NCBI GenBank assembly: GCA_019421365.1
Contig: JAHZFJ010000001.1
Span: 171,944 to 235,943, forward strand
DNA length: 64,000 bases
Reading direction: 5' to 3'
Source of the DNA: Lachnospiraceae bacterium
GTDB lineage: Bacteria > Bacillota > Clostridia > Lachnospirales > Lachnospiraceae
In this document: positions 17,820 to 27,646 of the stretch, in pieces
Numbering within the stretch: position 1 is the stretch's first letter
How the letters are laid out: each line of letters starts with the position of its first letter
Position numbers and translations under genes: made by a program
The notes under the pieces: generated by a model
What the model saw: the letters and a program-made list of their open reading frames with translations, nothing else
Databases searched by the model: none
Told to the model about the DNA's origin: nothing

Positions 17820-18953
17820 ATGGAATGTTCGAAACAAAAATTATTATGGTATGCATGGTCTAAGAAAGAAAGTATAGGATATAAAGAGACAGCAAACCTA
17901 TTAGATAGCTATGGGTCAATCGAAGAGGTGTTAGCTGTAGAAGCAGATGAAATCAATTCTTTAGAATGGTTATCTGATTCAACTAAGGCCGTAATTATAG
18001 AAGGTGTTGATCTTGATAAAGAATATAAATTATATGAAAAGTTAATTAGTAAGGACGTACATTTTGTTGTTCAAGAAGATGATAATTATCCGAGACGGTT
18101 ACTTAATATGTATGATCCTCCTCGGTTCTTGTATTATTTGGGAGAGTTACCAGATGAGAACCTGCCCACTATTGCAATTATAGGAGCCAGGGCCTGTTCT
18201 GCGTATGGTTCTCAAGCCGCACGCGCATTAGCCAAAGAATTAGCTATGAATAAGATTCAAGTAATAAGTGGACTTGCAAAAGGTGTTGATGGTTATGCTC
18301 ACACAGGGGCGTTAGAAGGGAAAGGAAAGACATTCGGGGTTATTGGAAGTGGTGTGAATATCTGCTATCCTAGGGAGAATTATCAATTGTTTCATGATGT
18401 AGAAAATCAAGGTGGTATCTTGTCAGAATATCCAATGGGTTCTCCAGCATTAGCGTTCCATTTTCCTGTTAGAAATCGAATTATAGCCGGGCTATCAGAT
18501 GTAATACTAGTTGTGGAGGCTAAGGAGAAAAGCGGAACATTAATAACGGTAGATAGTGGTTTAGAACAAGGTAAGGATATCTATGCGTTACCAGGAAAGA
18601 TTACTGATCAGTTATCTATCGGATGTAATCGATTGATACAAAACGGAGCAAAATTAGTACAATCATCTAGTGAAATTATAGAGGAACTAGCGAATCGATA
18701 TCCTTACTTGATGACAAAAGAAAAAAAGAGTAAGCAGGAGTCAATGGTATTTGAAGACCAAGTAACAAAGGAAGAAAAGTTAGTTCTTGTGAACCTTAGC
18801 TATGAACCAGCACATTTTGAGAAGTTATTAATTGATACAGGCTTAGATACTGGTAAGTTGATGGAAGTTGTATTTGTTTTACAGATGAAAGGTTTAATAA
18901 AAGAGATATCTGCACAATACTATGTATTACATACATTATTTGTGCATTCTTAA
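17820..18953 (+). CDS. dprA: DNA processing protein DprA (Smf)
   Basis: DprA loads RecA onto incoming single-stranded DNA during transformation. The 377-residue protein has an N-terminal SAM-like region, a central Rossmann domain (IAIIGARACS, ISGLAKGVDGYAHTGAL, FGVIGSGVNICYP, SEYPMG) and a C-terminal winged-helix domain (about 310-372). Its ATG begins at the base after the comM stop, and GGGGGGAT within the end of comM serves as ribosome-binding site. Translational coupling with comM is likely. No other competence gene is in the window. Confidence 0.95.
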   Translation: MECSKQKLLWYAWSKKESIGYKETANLLDSYGSIEEVLAVEADEINSLEWLSDSTKAVIIEGVDLDKEYKLYEKLISKDVHFVVQEDDNYPRRLLNMYDPPRFLYYLGELPDENLPTIAIIGARACSAYGSQAARALAKELAMNKIQVISGLAKGVDGYAHTGALEGKGKTFGVIGSGVNICYPRENYQLFHDVENQGGILSEYPMGSPALAFHFPVRNRIIAGLSDVILVVEAKEKSGTLITVDSGLEQGKDIYALPGKITDQLSIGCNRLIQNGAKLVQSSSEIIEELANRYPYLMTKEKKSKQESMVFEDQVTKEEKLVLVNLSYEPAHFEKLLIDTGLDTGKLMEVVFVLQMKGLIKEISAQYYVLHTLFVHS

Positions 18954-19089
18954 AGCATGTTATTATTCTATTCAAATGTAGGTGCTCCTTATGTTTAGTT
19001 ATATAATATAGTTAAATTGCATAGTATGGATTGATTTAATAAGAGGAATAGTAAATATACCCAAAAAAAGAAAATAAATAATAATTAGC

Positions 19090-19118
19090 TTGAAACGTAT
19101 TAAAAAATAGTGTATGCT
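19090..19118 (+). promoter_or_regulatory. Candidate promoter for topA
   Basis: TTGAAA (19090-19095) and TATGCT (19113-19118) have a 17-nt spacer. Otherwise the 288-nt gap between dprA and topA is AT-rich and without obvious structure. Confidence 0.5.
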
Positions 19119-19241
19119 AGTTTAAGTTTAGACTACGGTAATACAAATGGGATATTTGTTATTAATGTGGAATATGACGAATAGTGAATTGGTAAATAGA
19201 ATGAGAATATAGATTCACTTAATAATTAAAGGAGTGATTAC

Positions 19242-21332
19242 ATGCCAAAATATCTCGTGATAGTTGAATCACCTGCTAAGGCAAAGACAATAAAAAAATT
19301 TCTTGGTTCCAATTATGAAGTTCTAGCTTCAAGTGGTCATGTAAGGGATCTACCTAAGAGTCAAATGGGTATCGATGTTGAGCATGACTTTGAACCTAAA
19401 TATATAACAATTAGAGGCAAAGGGGATTTACTTGCCAAACTAAGAAAAGAAGTAAAGAAAGCAGATAAAGTTTATCTTGCAACCGATCCTGACCGTGAAG
19501 GAGAAGCTATTTCATGGCATTTAGCGACGGCCTTAAAATTAGATGATACATTACCAAATAGAATAACATTTAACGAAATTACTAAGAATGCGGTTAAAAA
19601 TTCATTGAAACAAGCTAGAACTATAGATATGAATTTAGTAAATTCGCAACAAGCAAGAAGAATGTTAGACCGTATGGTAGGTTATTGTATTAGTCCATTG
19701 CTTTGGGAAAAGGTAAAGCGTGGTTTAAGTGCTGGTAGAGTACAGTCAGTGGCACTTCGAATTATCTGTGATCGTGAAGAAGAAATCAATGCGTTTGTAC
19801 CGAAAGAATATTGGACATTAGAAGCAAGTATTCAAGTTAATGATGAGAAGAAGCCATTGGTTGCTAAATTCTACGGAGACGAGAAGAGTAAGATAGAAAT
19901 TGAATCTGAAGATCAGATGAATGAAATCTTGAAGAAGTTAGAGAATGCCGAGTACAAGGTTACTGATGTTAAAGTTGGAGAGCGTATTAAGAAGGCTCCA
20001 TTACCATTTACGACTAGTACATTACAACAAGAGGCAGCAAAAGTCTTAAACTACTCTACTCAAAAGACTATGCGTCTTGCTCAGCAACTATATGAAGGTG
20101 TGGATATCAAAGGTAGTGGAACGATCGGTTTGATTTCTTATTTGCGTACTGATTCTACACGTATCTCTGATGAGGCAGATGCAAGCGTAAAAGAGTTTAT
20201 TAAGGAAAATTATAGTGATAAGTACGTAGCCGCAGATGAAAGCAATAAGAATACGAATAAGAAGATCCAAGATGCTCATGAGGCGATACGTCCTACTTAT
20301 GTAGATATGACTCCGACAAAAATTAAAGAGTCCCTAAGTAGAGATCAATTCCGTCTATATCAATTAATATGGAAAAGATTTGTGGCATCCCGTATGCAAC
20401 CAGCTAAGTACGAAACTACTTCTGTTAAAATTTCTGCAAATGAATATAGATTTACTACAAGTGCATCAAAGTTAATGTTTGATGGGTATTTATCTGTCTA
20501 CAATACTGAAGATGATAAAGAAGAGAAGAATAGTCTTTCAAAATCATTAGACACCAATGCTAAGTTAGCACTTATTGATACAGAAAGTAAACAACATTTT
20601 ACGCAACCACCAGCTCATTTTACAGAAGCTTCGTTGGTTAAGACATTAGAAGAGTTAGGAATTGGTCGTCCTAGTACTTATGCACCTACAATTACAACAA
20701 TTATTGCTAGAAGATACGTTGCGAAAGAGAATAAGAATCTTTATGTAACTGAACTTGGTGAAATTGTTAATAAAATTATGTTACAAGCTTTTTCTAGCAT
20801 TGTTGATGTTAATTTTACTGCAAACCTTGAGATGTTACTTGATAGAGTAGAAGATGGATCTGTTAACTGGAAAACTGTTGTTAGCAACTTCTACCCAGAT
20901 TTAGATGAAGCTGTTCAAAACGCAGAGAAGAAATTAGAAAAAATAAAAATAGAAGATGAAGTTACTGATGTAGTGTGCGAAGAATGCGGCAGGAACATGG
21001 TTATAAAATATGGACCACATGGTAAATTCCTAGCATGTCCAGGATTTCCTGATTGTCGTAATACGAAAGCATATCTAGAAAAGATAGATGTTGCATGTCC
21101 AAAATGCGGTAAAGATGTTGTAATACGTAAAACTAAAAAAGGACGTAAGTACTTTGGCTGTGAAGATAATCCAGAGTGTGATTTTATGACGTGGCAAAAA
21201 CCAACGAATGAAACTTGTCCGAAATGTGGGACTATTATGGTTGAACGTGGTAATACTCTTGTGTGTAATGAGGAAACATGTGGACATACACAACCGAAAG
21301 AGGAAAAAAAAGAGATTAATAGTAATAACTAA
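19242..21332 (+). CDS. topA: DNA topoisomerase I (type IA)
   Basis: TopA relaxes negative supercoils by a single-strand passage mechanism. It has the N-terminal TOPRIM domain (VIVESPAKAKTI with Glu9; ATDPDREGEA), the catalytic tyrosine Tyr300 in SYLRTDSTRIS, and three C-terminal zinc-ribbon modules, each with four Cys (about residues 575-690). The length of 696 matches Firmicute enzymes. AAAGGAG precedes the ATG. In B. subtilis topA also lies upstream of codY and the fla/che operon; here the intervening gid, codV and clpQY genes are missing. Confidence 0.98.
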   Translation: MPKYLVIVESPAKAKTIKKFLGSNYEVLASSGHVRDLPKSQMGIDVEHDFEPKYITIRGKGDLLAKLRKEVKKADKVYLATDPDREGEAISWHLATALKLDDTLPNRITFNEITKNAVKNSLKQARTIDMNLVNSQQARRMLDRMVGYCISPLLWEKVKRGLSAGRVQSVALRIICDREEEINAFVPKEYWTLEASIQVNDEKKPLVAKFYGDEKSKIEIESEDQMNEILKKLENAEYKVTDVKVGERIKKAPLPFTTSTLQQEAAKVLNYSTQKTMRLAQQLYEGVDIKGSGTIGLISYLRTDSTRISDEADASVKEFIKENYSDKYVAADESNKNTNKKIQDAHEAIRPTYVDMTPTKIKESLSRDQFRLYQLIWKRFVASRMQPAKYETTSVKISANEYRFTTSASKLMFDGYLSVYNTEDDKEEKNSLSKSLDTNAKLALIDTESKQHFTQPPAHFTEASLVKTLEELGIGRPSTYAPTITTIIARRYVAKENKNLYVTELGEIVNKIMLQAFSSIVDVNFTANLEMLLDRVEDGSVNWKTVVSNFYPDLDEAVQNAEKKLEKIKIEDEVTDVVCEECGRNMVIKYGPHGKFLACPGFPDCRNTKAYLEKIDVACPKCGKDVVIRKTKKGRKYFGCEDNPECDFMTWQKPTNETCPKCGTIMVERGNTLVCNEETCGHTQPKEEKKEINSNN

Positions 21333-21635
21333 TACCATGTAATTATATATTAACACTAGTTTTTTATATAAAACGGGTGGTATTTATGAGATTTGTGCTA
21401 TAATTGTCAAACAACTATTGTTTTTATTCAAAATGTATGATAAACTTGGTCTATCAAGAAATATTTTGCAAATGGTATGTTTAAATACTGAAGTCTTCTG
21501 GTATAGAGGTATGTTGTTGAAATATGAGAAGCTAACTTTGATTTGCAGAAATTATATAGTTTATCTATATAAAAAGTAAGTACGTGATGTTAGTAATGTT
21601 GAGTTTATGTAACAAAAAGCAGGAGGGCTGACAAT
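21333..21635 (+). other. Intergenic region topA-codY
   Basis: This 303-nt AT-rich stretch holds no convincing ORF. A weak promoter candidate is TTGCAG (21543-21548) and TATATA (21566-21571), 17 nt apart, about 65 nt before codY. A weak 7-bp inverted repeat spans the end of topA to about 21383. Confidence 0.4.
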
Positions 21636-22409
21636 ATGAGCGTGCAATTATTAGATAAGACAAGAAAGATAAATAAGCTTCTTCACAATAATGATTCCCA
21701 TAAAGTGGTATTTAATGATATCTGTGATGTGCTTAGTGAAATTCTTGAATCTAACATATTGGTTATTAGTAAAAAGGGTAAAGTTCTAGGAATTAAAAAT
21801 CGTAGTGATATTAGTGAAATCAAAGAGCTTATTAAAGACAGTGTAGGAGGTCACATTGATAATCTTTTGAATGAACGTTTATTAAATATTCTTTCAACAA
21901 AAGAAAATGTGAATCTTTTAACACTTGGATTTGAATTCGATAATATTAATGATTGCCAAGCGATGATTACTCCAATAGAAATTGCTGGGGAACGCTTGGG
22001 AACGTTATTCATATATAAGAATAATGCACAATATATAATTGATGATATTATTCTTAGTGAGTATGGAACTACAGTAGTTGGGTTGGAGATGATGCGTTCA
22101 GTTAATGAAGAGAATGCAGAAGAACATCGAAAAGTACAAATCGTGAAATCTGCAATCAGTACATTATCCTTCTCAGAGTTAGAAGCAATTACACATATTT
22201 TTGAAGAATTAGACGGGAATGAAGGAATCCTTGTAGCTAGTAAAATCGCAGATAGAGTTGGTATTACGAGATCTGTTATTGTTAATGCACTTCGTAAATT
22301 TGAAAGTGCTGGAGTTATTGAATCAAGATCGTCAGGTATGAAAGGAACATATATTAAGGTTCTTAATGATGTTGTATTTGATGAATTGAAAAAAATGAAA
22401 TACAAATAG
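21636..22409 (+). CDS. codY: GTP/branched-chain amino acid-sensing pleiotropic regulator CodY
   Basis: CodY represses stationary-phase, nitrogen and motility genes when GTP and branched-chain amino acids are plentiful. The 257-residue protein has an N-terminal GAF domain (about 1-155) and a C-terminal winged helix-turn-helix (ASKIADRVGITRSVIVNALR). AGGAGG precedes the ATG. It lies just upstream of the fla/che operon, as in B. subtilis, where CodY represses that operon. I could not find a convincing CodY box near flgB here, so local control is only a hypothesis. Confidence 0.97.
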   Translation: MSVQLLDKTRKINKLLHNNDSHKVVFNDICDVLSEILESNILVISKKGKVLGIKNRSDISEIKELIKDSVGGHIDNLLNERLLNILSTKENVNLLTLGFEFDNINDCQAMITPIEIAGERLGTLFIYKNNAQYIIDDIILSEYGTTVVGLEMMRSVNEENAEEHRKVQIVKSAISTLSFSELEAITHIFEELDGNEGILVASKIADRVGITRSVIVNALRKFESAGVIESRSSGMKGTYIKVLNDVVFDELKKMKYK

Positions 22410-22485
22410 TAGTAGATTATTTTTGGACCACGGAGATTTCCTACTGGTAGATAGTGTATGGTTTTTCGAATTCATTCAAAATGAA

Positions 22486-22519
22486 AAGAATTTGCACATG
22501 TTGCAGATTCTTTTTTTTT
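22486..22519 (+). terminator. Rho-independent terminator after codY
   Basis: An 11-bp stem with one G-U pair (22486-22496 with 22502-22512) and a 5-nt loop is followed by a long T-run. It insulates the flagellar operon from codY. Confidence 0.85.
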
Positions 22520-22882
22520 GGGCATAGGCTGTTGTTCTTTTGCTAATGTAATTATTAAGCATTTGAAAAGAACAAATTAAGTCAAACAAAGTCAAACAAA
22601 GTCTATAAAAAGAGAGCGGTCTGGGTAAGAAGAACTAGGTTTTTCAATCGAAATATAAAGCATATTGTAAAATATTCAGTTTTTAGATAGTAAAATAATC
22701 CTATTTACTTTATGCGTAGAATTTTGAATAATAAGATAATGGTTTGAATATGGCTTAAAATCAACATTTGTTATAAAAAAGACAAAAAAAACAGAATTGT
22801 GCCATAATGAAATAAAACTTGTTTTTTTGACAAAAATCAATATAATTAGTATAGGAGATGCTTTGAAAGGAAGTGTAAGAGA
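22520..22882 (+). promoter_or_regulatory. fla/che operon upstream region and promoter
   Basis: This very AT-rich stretch contains a 10-bp tandem repeat (GTCAAACAAA twice plus a partial copy, 22581-22603). The best promoter is TTGTTT (22819-22824) with TATAAT (22841-22846), 16 nt apart, starting about 30 nt before the flgB start codon. A TTGACA at 22827 is too close to the TATAAT to pair with it. No clear SigD-type or sigma-54 promoter is visible. No ORF is supported. Confidence 0.55.
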
Positions 22883-23269
22883 ATGATATTATCAGATGCA
22901 TATAATTACATTAATGTAACAGGAAAAGCTGCAACAGCAAATCAGATGAGAAGTACAGTTATTGCAAATAATATTGCAAATGTAGATACACCAAATTACA
23001 AGAGACAGGATGTTAAGTTCGAATCATTATTAGCTGCACAGATGTCTGGCGGTGGATCTCTAGATTCGAAAGTTGCTTCTATGGATTTATCAAGCATAAA
23101 TGGACAAGTTTATACAGACAATGCAAACTTAAGTTATCGTTCGGATGGTAACAATGTGGATATATCAACAGAAAGTTCTTATTATGCACAAAGTCAGTTA
23201 AGATATAATACACTAGTGGATTATATGAACCGTGGATTTAGTGCAATTAAAATAGCTATGGGCAAATAA
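22883..23269 (+). CDS. flgB: Flagellar basal body rod protein FlgB
   Basis: FlgB is a proximal rod component of the flagellar basal body, exported by the flagellar type III system. The 128-residue protein has the rod/hook N-terminal motif IANNIANVDTPNYKRQDV near residues 32-49 and a C-terminal amphipathic helix. It opens the fla/che operon, followed 53 nt later by flgC. AAAGGAAG precedes the ATG with slightly long spacing. The length is typical. Confidence 0.95.
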   Translation: MILSDAYNYINVTGKAATANQMRSTVIANNIANVDTPNYKRQDVKFESLLAAQMSGGGSLDSKVASMDLSSINGQVYTDNANLSYRSDGNNVDISTESSYYAQSQLRYNTLVDYMNRGFSAIKIAMGK

Positions 23270-23322
23270 GCCTAACAAGGGAAAGAAACTAGAATAACTA
23301 AAATGTAGGATGGAGGATTAAC

Positions 23323-23757
23323 ATGTCGTTATTTAATGCAATGAACGTGAGCGCAAGTGGAATGACAGCGCAACAATTAAGAACGGACATCATATCGCAA
23401 AATATTGCAAATGTAAATACAACCCGTGGTGCTGATGGGAAGCCATATGTTAGAAAAACGGTTGTCTTTGCAGAAAAAGACACAACAAGTTTTAGTGGAG
23501 TTTTACAGAATGCGTTAGCTTCAAGTAATGGTGTTAAGGTCACAAAAATCGTAGAGGATACAGAGACACCTATGAGAGAAGTTTATGATCCCTCTCATCC
23601 AGATGCAAATGCAGAAGGTTACGTAAGTTATCCAAATGTTGATACTGTAACAGAAATGACCAATCTTATAGATTCGAGTCGTGCATACGAAGCAAATATT
23701 ACTTGTTTTAATGGTGCCAAAGCAATGGAATCTAAAGCATTAGAAATAGGAAAATAA
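23323..23757 (+). CDS. flgC: Flagellar basal body rod protein FlgC
   Basis: FlgC is the second proximal rod protein (144 residues). The N-terminal motif SQNIANVNTTRGADGKPY and the C-terminal YPNVDTVTEMTNLIDSSRAY segment are diagnostic. GGAGG precedes the ATG. It is followed by fliE, which links the rod to the MS ring, in the standard flgB-flgC-fliE order. Confidence 0.96.
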   Translation: MSLFNAMNVSASGMTAQQLRTDIISQNIANVNTTRGADGKPYVRKTVVFAEKDTTSFSGVLQNALASSNGVKVTKIVEDTETPMREVYDPSHPDANAEGYVSYPNVDTVTEMTNLIDSSRAYEANITCFNGAKAMESKALEIGK

Positions 23758-23774
23758 AATAGGAGGATTATAGA

Positions 23775-24083
23775 ATGAATATAGGATCTATTAGTAATAT
23801 ATCAAGTGTTTTAGATACTACATATAGTGGTGCTGTCACGAAAACAAGTGGTGGTACAGGTTTTGATAGTTTATTTCAGTCTGCAATAGATATGATTAAT
23901 GAAACAGATTCATTAACCAATCAAGCAGAAGAAGAAGCAATCAAATATTCATTAGGCTATTCGGATAGTGCACTAGATTTAATGGTAGCTCAGACAAAAG
24001 CCAACACCTCTTTACAATTTACAGTAGCTGTGAGAGATAAAGTATTAGAAGCGTATAAAGAAATTATGAATATGCAATTTTAA
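23775..24083 (+). CDS. fliE: Flagellar hook-basal body complex protein FliE
   Basis: FliE (102 residues) is the adaptor between the MS ring and the rod and among the first exported rod parts. A Ser/Thr-rich N-terminus is followed by the family core FDSLFQSAIDMINETDSL and YSLGYSDSALDLMVAQTKAN. GGAGG (about 23762) precedes the ATG. A hairpin lies between this gene and fliF. Confidence 0.93.
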   Translation: MNIGSISNISSVLDTTYSGAVTKTSGGTGFDSLFQSAIDMINETDSLTNQAEEEAIKYSLGYSDSALDLMVAQTKANTSLQFTVAVRDKVLEAYKEIMNMQF

Positions 24084-24108
24084 ATAGAGAAATAAGATGT
24101 ATCTTGTT

Positions 24109-24141
24109 GTGTATATTTAATTAAAATGATTGAATATACAC
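24109..24141 (+). other. Stem-loop between fliE and fliF
   Basis: The 11-bp arms 24109-24119 and 24131-24141 (one G-U pair) are not followed by a U-tract. It is one of several such hairpins in the operon and may set mRNA processing or segment stability. Confidence 0.5.
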
Positions 24142-24209
24142 TACAAAAGAAATAACCCAAATTAGCTTAGTGAGTTGTATTAGGTAAGGGTGATTAGAGG
24201 AGCGTTACA

Positions 24210-25808
24210 ATGGTAGAAAGATTAAAAAAAATACCTACCACGTTGCTTGAAACGTGGAACAAATTTACAAGCAAACAAAAAACGCTGATTATAAGTGTTG
24301 TTCTGGCTGTGCTTTTGACAATTGTTATACTGGTTTATATGCTTTCTCGTACATCATGGAAGGAATTAACGCCTTGTGAGAATACAAAACAAGCGAATGA
24401 AATTGTAACTTTACTTGATGAAGAGGGAATACCTCATCGGGAATCAGATGATGGCTTAACGATATATGTTGATGAGAAAAGATATACAGATGCTCTTTTA
24501 AAACTTGGCTCTGAAGATATTATGACTACTGGTATGACAACAGAGGATTTGTTTAACACAAGTATGACAACAACACAGAGTGAGAGAGATTTAAAGGCAA
24601 CTATTTATCTACAGGATGATATTGCAAGAACAATCCGTACGAATATGACAGGCGTAAAAGATGCTGTTGTATACATAGGTGATTCATCGAGTTCATATAC
24701 AATTTTTGAAGATCAAAAAGAAAAACCAGCTAGTGTATTATTAACAGTTAATGATGAATTTAGTGCAAGCTCGGCAGAAGCAATTGCCATGATGGTAGCA
24801 TCAGCAATTGGAAATCAAACAACAGAGAAGATTAAGGTTACTGACCAAAACGGTAATGTCTTATTCAATGGTATAAGCGATTTGTATTCTGTTGGTAATT
24901 TTAAAACAAATCTTGAATATAAAGAAAAGCTTAATGCTACAATTTCTAACAATATATATATGATGATGTTAAAGCTTGGTTATGATGATGCAGAAATTGG
25001 TCTTAATCTAAAACTTGATATGGATGTAGTTGAGGAATTACAAAACGAATATACACCTGCAGATGGACAAGAACAAGGTGTTTATAAATCGAGTTATAAT
25101 TATGAAACAACTGGTACGAATTCTTCTGGTGGTGTTCCTGGAACAGATTCCAATGATGGAACAGATTATATGACAGAAGATTCATCTAATTCAGATTCAT
25201 CAACAACGACATCAACTATTGAATATCTTCCTAATGAAAGATCTACTAATACGAAAAAAGAAGTAGGTGCGATTGTACCAGAAGAATCTTCGATTGCAAT
25301 TATACTTACAAAATACGTTGTATATAAGGAAGAAGATCTTAGAGAACAAGGTGCTCTTGGAGATATGACTTTTGATGAATATGTTAAAGCTAACAGTGCA
25401 AGAACGAAGTTAGAAGTTGATGAAGATACAATCACTACGGTTGCAAATACTACTGGTATTGCTTCTAATTCAATAAGCGTACAAGCTTTTGAAGTTCCGG
25501 TATTCCAAGCGGCAGAAAAGGGCGTAACTAGTGCTACGAATTACCTTGCAATTGTATTATTCGTGTTGATTGTTGCGTTATTATTGTTTGTTGTATTCAA
25601 GGGAACTGCTCCTGTTGAAGTTACAGAACAAGAACCAGAACTTTCTGTTGAACAATTATTAGCTACTACGAAAGAAAATCAGACTCTTGAAGATATTGAA
25701 TTCAGCGAGAAATCTGAAACTAGAAAGATGATAGAGAAATTCGTCGATGAGAATCCAGAAGCAGTTGCACAATTGCTTAGAAACTGGCTCAACGATGATT
25801 GGGGGTGA
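24210..25808 (+). CDS. fliF: Flagellar MS-ring protein FliF
   Basis: FliF forms the MS ring in the cytoplasmic membrane, the base of the motor. The 532-residue protein has a membrane helix at about 25-46, the periplasmic ring-building domains (about 50-430, with a Ser/Thr/Asp-rich insertion near 300-350), a second helix near 447-467, and a C-terminal FliG-binding tail. AGAGGAGC precedes the ATG at 24210. The stop lies just before the fliG start, suggesting translational coupling that sets MS- to C-ring stoichiometry. Confidence 0.96.
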   Translation: MVERLKKIPTTLLETWNKFTSKQKTLIISVVLAVLLTIVILVYMLSRTSWKELTPCENTKQANEIVTLLDEEGIPHRESDDGLTIYVDEKRYTDALLKLGSEDIMTTGMTTEDLFNTSMTTTQSERDLKATIYLQDDIARTIRTNMTGVKDAVVYIGDSSSSYTIFEDQKEKPASVLLTVNDEFSASSAEAIAMMVASAIGNQTTEKIKVTDQNGNVLFNGISDLYSVGNFKTNLEYKEKLNATISNNIYMMMLKLGYDDAEIGLNLKLDMDVVEELQNEYTPADGQEQGVYKSSYNYETTGTNSSGGVPGTDSNDGTDYMTEDSSNSDSSTTTSTIEYLPNERSTNTKKEVGAIVPEESSIAIILTKYVVYKEEDLREQGALGDMTFDEYVKANSARTKLEVDEDTITTVANTTGIASNSISVQAFEVPVFQAAEKGVTSATNYLAIVLFVLIVALLLFVVFKGTAPVEVTEQEPELSVEQLLATTKENQTLEDIEFSEKSETRKMIEKFVDENPEAVAQLLRNWLNDDWG

Positions 25809-25813
25809 CCTTG

Positions 25814-26830
25814 ATGGCAACACAAAAAAACTCTGATATTTCAGGTGTTCAAAAAGCCGCAATTTTGCTAATAGCTTTGGGACCAGAAAAATCAGCAAAT
25901 ATATTTAAACATTTAAAAGAAGATGAAATAGAGCAGCTTACACTTGAAATTGCCAATACACGAAGTATTTCGCAAAGTGTGAAAGAAGAAGTCTTAGATG
26001 AATTCTATGAAATTTGCCTCGCACAACAATATATTGCTGAAGGCGGTATTGGTTATGCGAAAGAACTTCTTGAAAAAGCTCTTGGTGCTGAGAAAGCAAG
26101 AGATGTTATTGGTAAACTTACAGCTAGCTTACAGGTACGTCCTTTTGAGTTCATTCGTAAGACAGATGCGAGTCAGTTGTTGAACTTTATTCAAGACGAG
26201 CATCCACAAACAATAGCGTTAATCTTATCATATCTTTCTTCATCACAGTCAGCGGCGATTATATCTTCACTTGCTCCGGACAAACAAGCAGATGTTGCTA
26301 AACGTATTGCGCAGATGGACCGTACATCGCCAGATGTAATAAAAGAGGTGGAAAAAGTATTGGAAAGAAAGCTATCTTCACTTGTAAACCAAGATTATAC
26401 AATTGTTGGTGGTGTGGATTCTATCGTAGATATATTAAATACGGTTGATCGTGGTACAGAAAAACACATCATGGAAACACTTGAAATTGAAGAACCAGAA
26501 CTTGCTGATGAAATTAGAAGAAAAATGTTCGTATTTGAAGATATTCTTTCTCTTGATGATAAGTCAATTCAAAGAGTACTCAGAGAAGTTGATAATAATG
26601 AACTTGCTGTTGCGCTTAAAGGTTCTAATGAAGAAGTTCAAACAGTCATCTTTAATAACCTATCAAAACGTTTATCTGCAATGATTAAAGAAGATATGGA
26701 TTTCATGGGTCCTATCCGTATGAAGGATGTTGAAGAAGCACAACAGAAAATTGTTAATATTATACGTAAGTTAGAAGACTCTGGTGAAATTATTATCTCT
26801 AGAGGCGGAGGTGACGAGATCGTTGTCTAG
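25814..26830 (+). CDS. fliG: Flagellar motor switch protein FliG
   Basis: FliG is the C-ring subunit that contacts both FliF and the MotA stator. The 338-residue protein has N-terminal, middle (EHPQTIALILSYL near residue 125) and C-terminal charged-helix domains. The ATG at 25814 is preferred because GGGGGTGA (25801-25808, overlapping the fliF stop) is 5 nt upstream and gives the usual family length; a TTG at 25799 would add five residues. The 3' end overlaps fliH by 8 nt. Confidence 0.97.
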   Translation: MATQKNSDISGVQKAAILLIALGPEKSANIFKHLKEDEIEQLTLEIANTRSISQSVKEEVLDEFYEICLAQQYIAEGGIGYAKELLEKALGAEKARDVIGKLTASLQVRPFEFIRKTDASQLLNFIQDEHPQTIALILSYLSSSQSAAIISSLAPDKQADVAKRIAQMDRTSPDVIKEVEKVLERKLSSLVNQDYTIVGGVDSIVDILNTVDRGTEKHIMETLEIEEPELADEIRRKMFVFEDILSLDDKSIQRVLREVDNNELAVALKGSNEEVQTVIFNNLSKRLSAMIKEDMDFMGPIRMKDVEEAQQKIVNIIRKLEDSGEIIISRGGGDEIVV

Positions 26831-27623
26831 TAACTTAATCAAGTTTAATTATGTGAATTACGATGAAGAAGAAAAAATAGTTATTGATTCTGATTCTAAA
26901 CTTCCTTTTTTCAAACCGTTAGGTTTTGATAATTTAGAGGTTATAAAACCTATGGAGAATGCTGAGGCTGAGGGAGGCTTGGACGGATTCGTTCCAGGCC
27001 TACAAGCCATGCCTCAAAGTCAAGAAGAAGAATTTGACTTTGAAGCTGTTAAAAGAGAAGCGGATAGCATCATTAAAAATGCAAATGAAGAAGCAGAAGG
27101 TATTATACAAAGTGCCAAAGCAGAAGCGGAACGCATTATAGAAGAATCAAAGAATGCTGGCTTTCAACAAGGGTATCAAGATGGCAAAGAGGAAGTCACA
27201 AAATTACAAGAGGATTTGAAAAATCAGATTCAAGCAAATGCTCTAGAACAACAAAGCATAATTCAATCTATTGAACCTCAATATGCAGATTTGATAGTTA
27301 AATTGTTGGAGAAGTTAACCGGAATTGTTTCATCTGAATATAAATCCGTGATTTTACATCTAATACAAAAATCTCTTGAGGATAATGAGAATGATGAAAA
27401 ATATTGCATTCGTGTATCAAGAGAAGATTATGAATATGTGAAGAATAAAGTTGATGTGGTTAAATCGTTATTGAAAGAAAATGCCGTTGTTGAGATTGTT
27501 GTTGATAGTAAACTTGAGAAGTTTCAATGTTTTATAGAAACGGATACAAGCGTCATTGAATGTAGTTTAGATGTTCAATTAGAAAATTTAATCACTGACC
27601 TGCGTTTTTTAGCGGGTATATAG
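26823..27623 (+). CDS. fliH: Flagellar assembly protein FliH
   Basis: FliH binds and regulates the export ATPase FliI. The 266-residue protein has a variable N-terminus, a long Glu/Ala-rich coiled coil (about residues 75-150) with the GFQQGYQDGKEE segment, and a C-terminal FliH/YscL-type domain. The start is a TTG inside the end of fliG with a perfect GGAGGTGA (26807-26814) 8 nt upstream; an upstream in-frame GTG at 26784 lacks such support. The 8-nt overlap implies coupled translation with fliG. Confidence 0.9.
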   Translation: MSSNLIKFNYVNYDEEEKIVIDSDSKLPFFKPLGFDNLEVIKPMENAEAEGGLDGFVPGLQAMPQSQEEEFDFEAVKREADSIIKNANEEAEGIIQSAKAEAERIIEESKNAGFQQGYQDGKEEVTKLQEDLKNQIQANALEQQSIIQSIEPQYADLIVKLLEKLTGIVSSEYKSVILHLIQKSLEDNENDEKYCIRVSREDYEYVKNKVDVVKSLLKENAVVEIVVDSKLEKFQCFIETDTSVIECSLDVQLENLITDLRFLAGI

Positions 27624-27646
27624 AATAGAAGAAAGCAGGTAATCAG

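Noticed and set aside
21851..22405. Long open frame on the - strand inside codY (184 codons)
   Set aside because: It is the antisense shadow of a clear CodY gene, has no recognisable domain and no ribosome-binding site support.
22660..22745. Possible CodY boxes upstream of flgB
   Set aside because: The best strings match only about 9 of 15 consensus positions, no better than expected in such AT-rich DNA.
22827..22846. TTGACA close to TATAAT before flgB
   Set aside because: The spacer is only 8 nt; TTGTTT at 22819 gives a workable 16-nt spacer instead.
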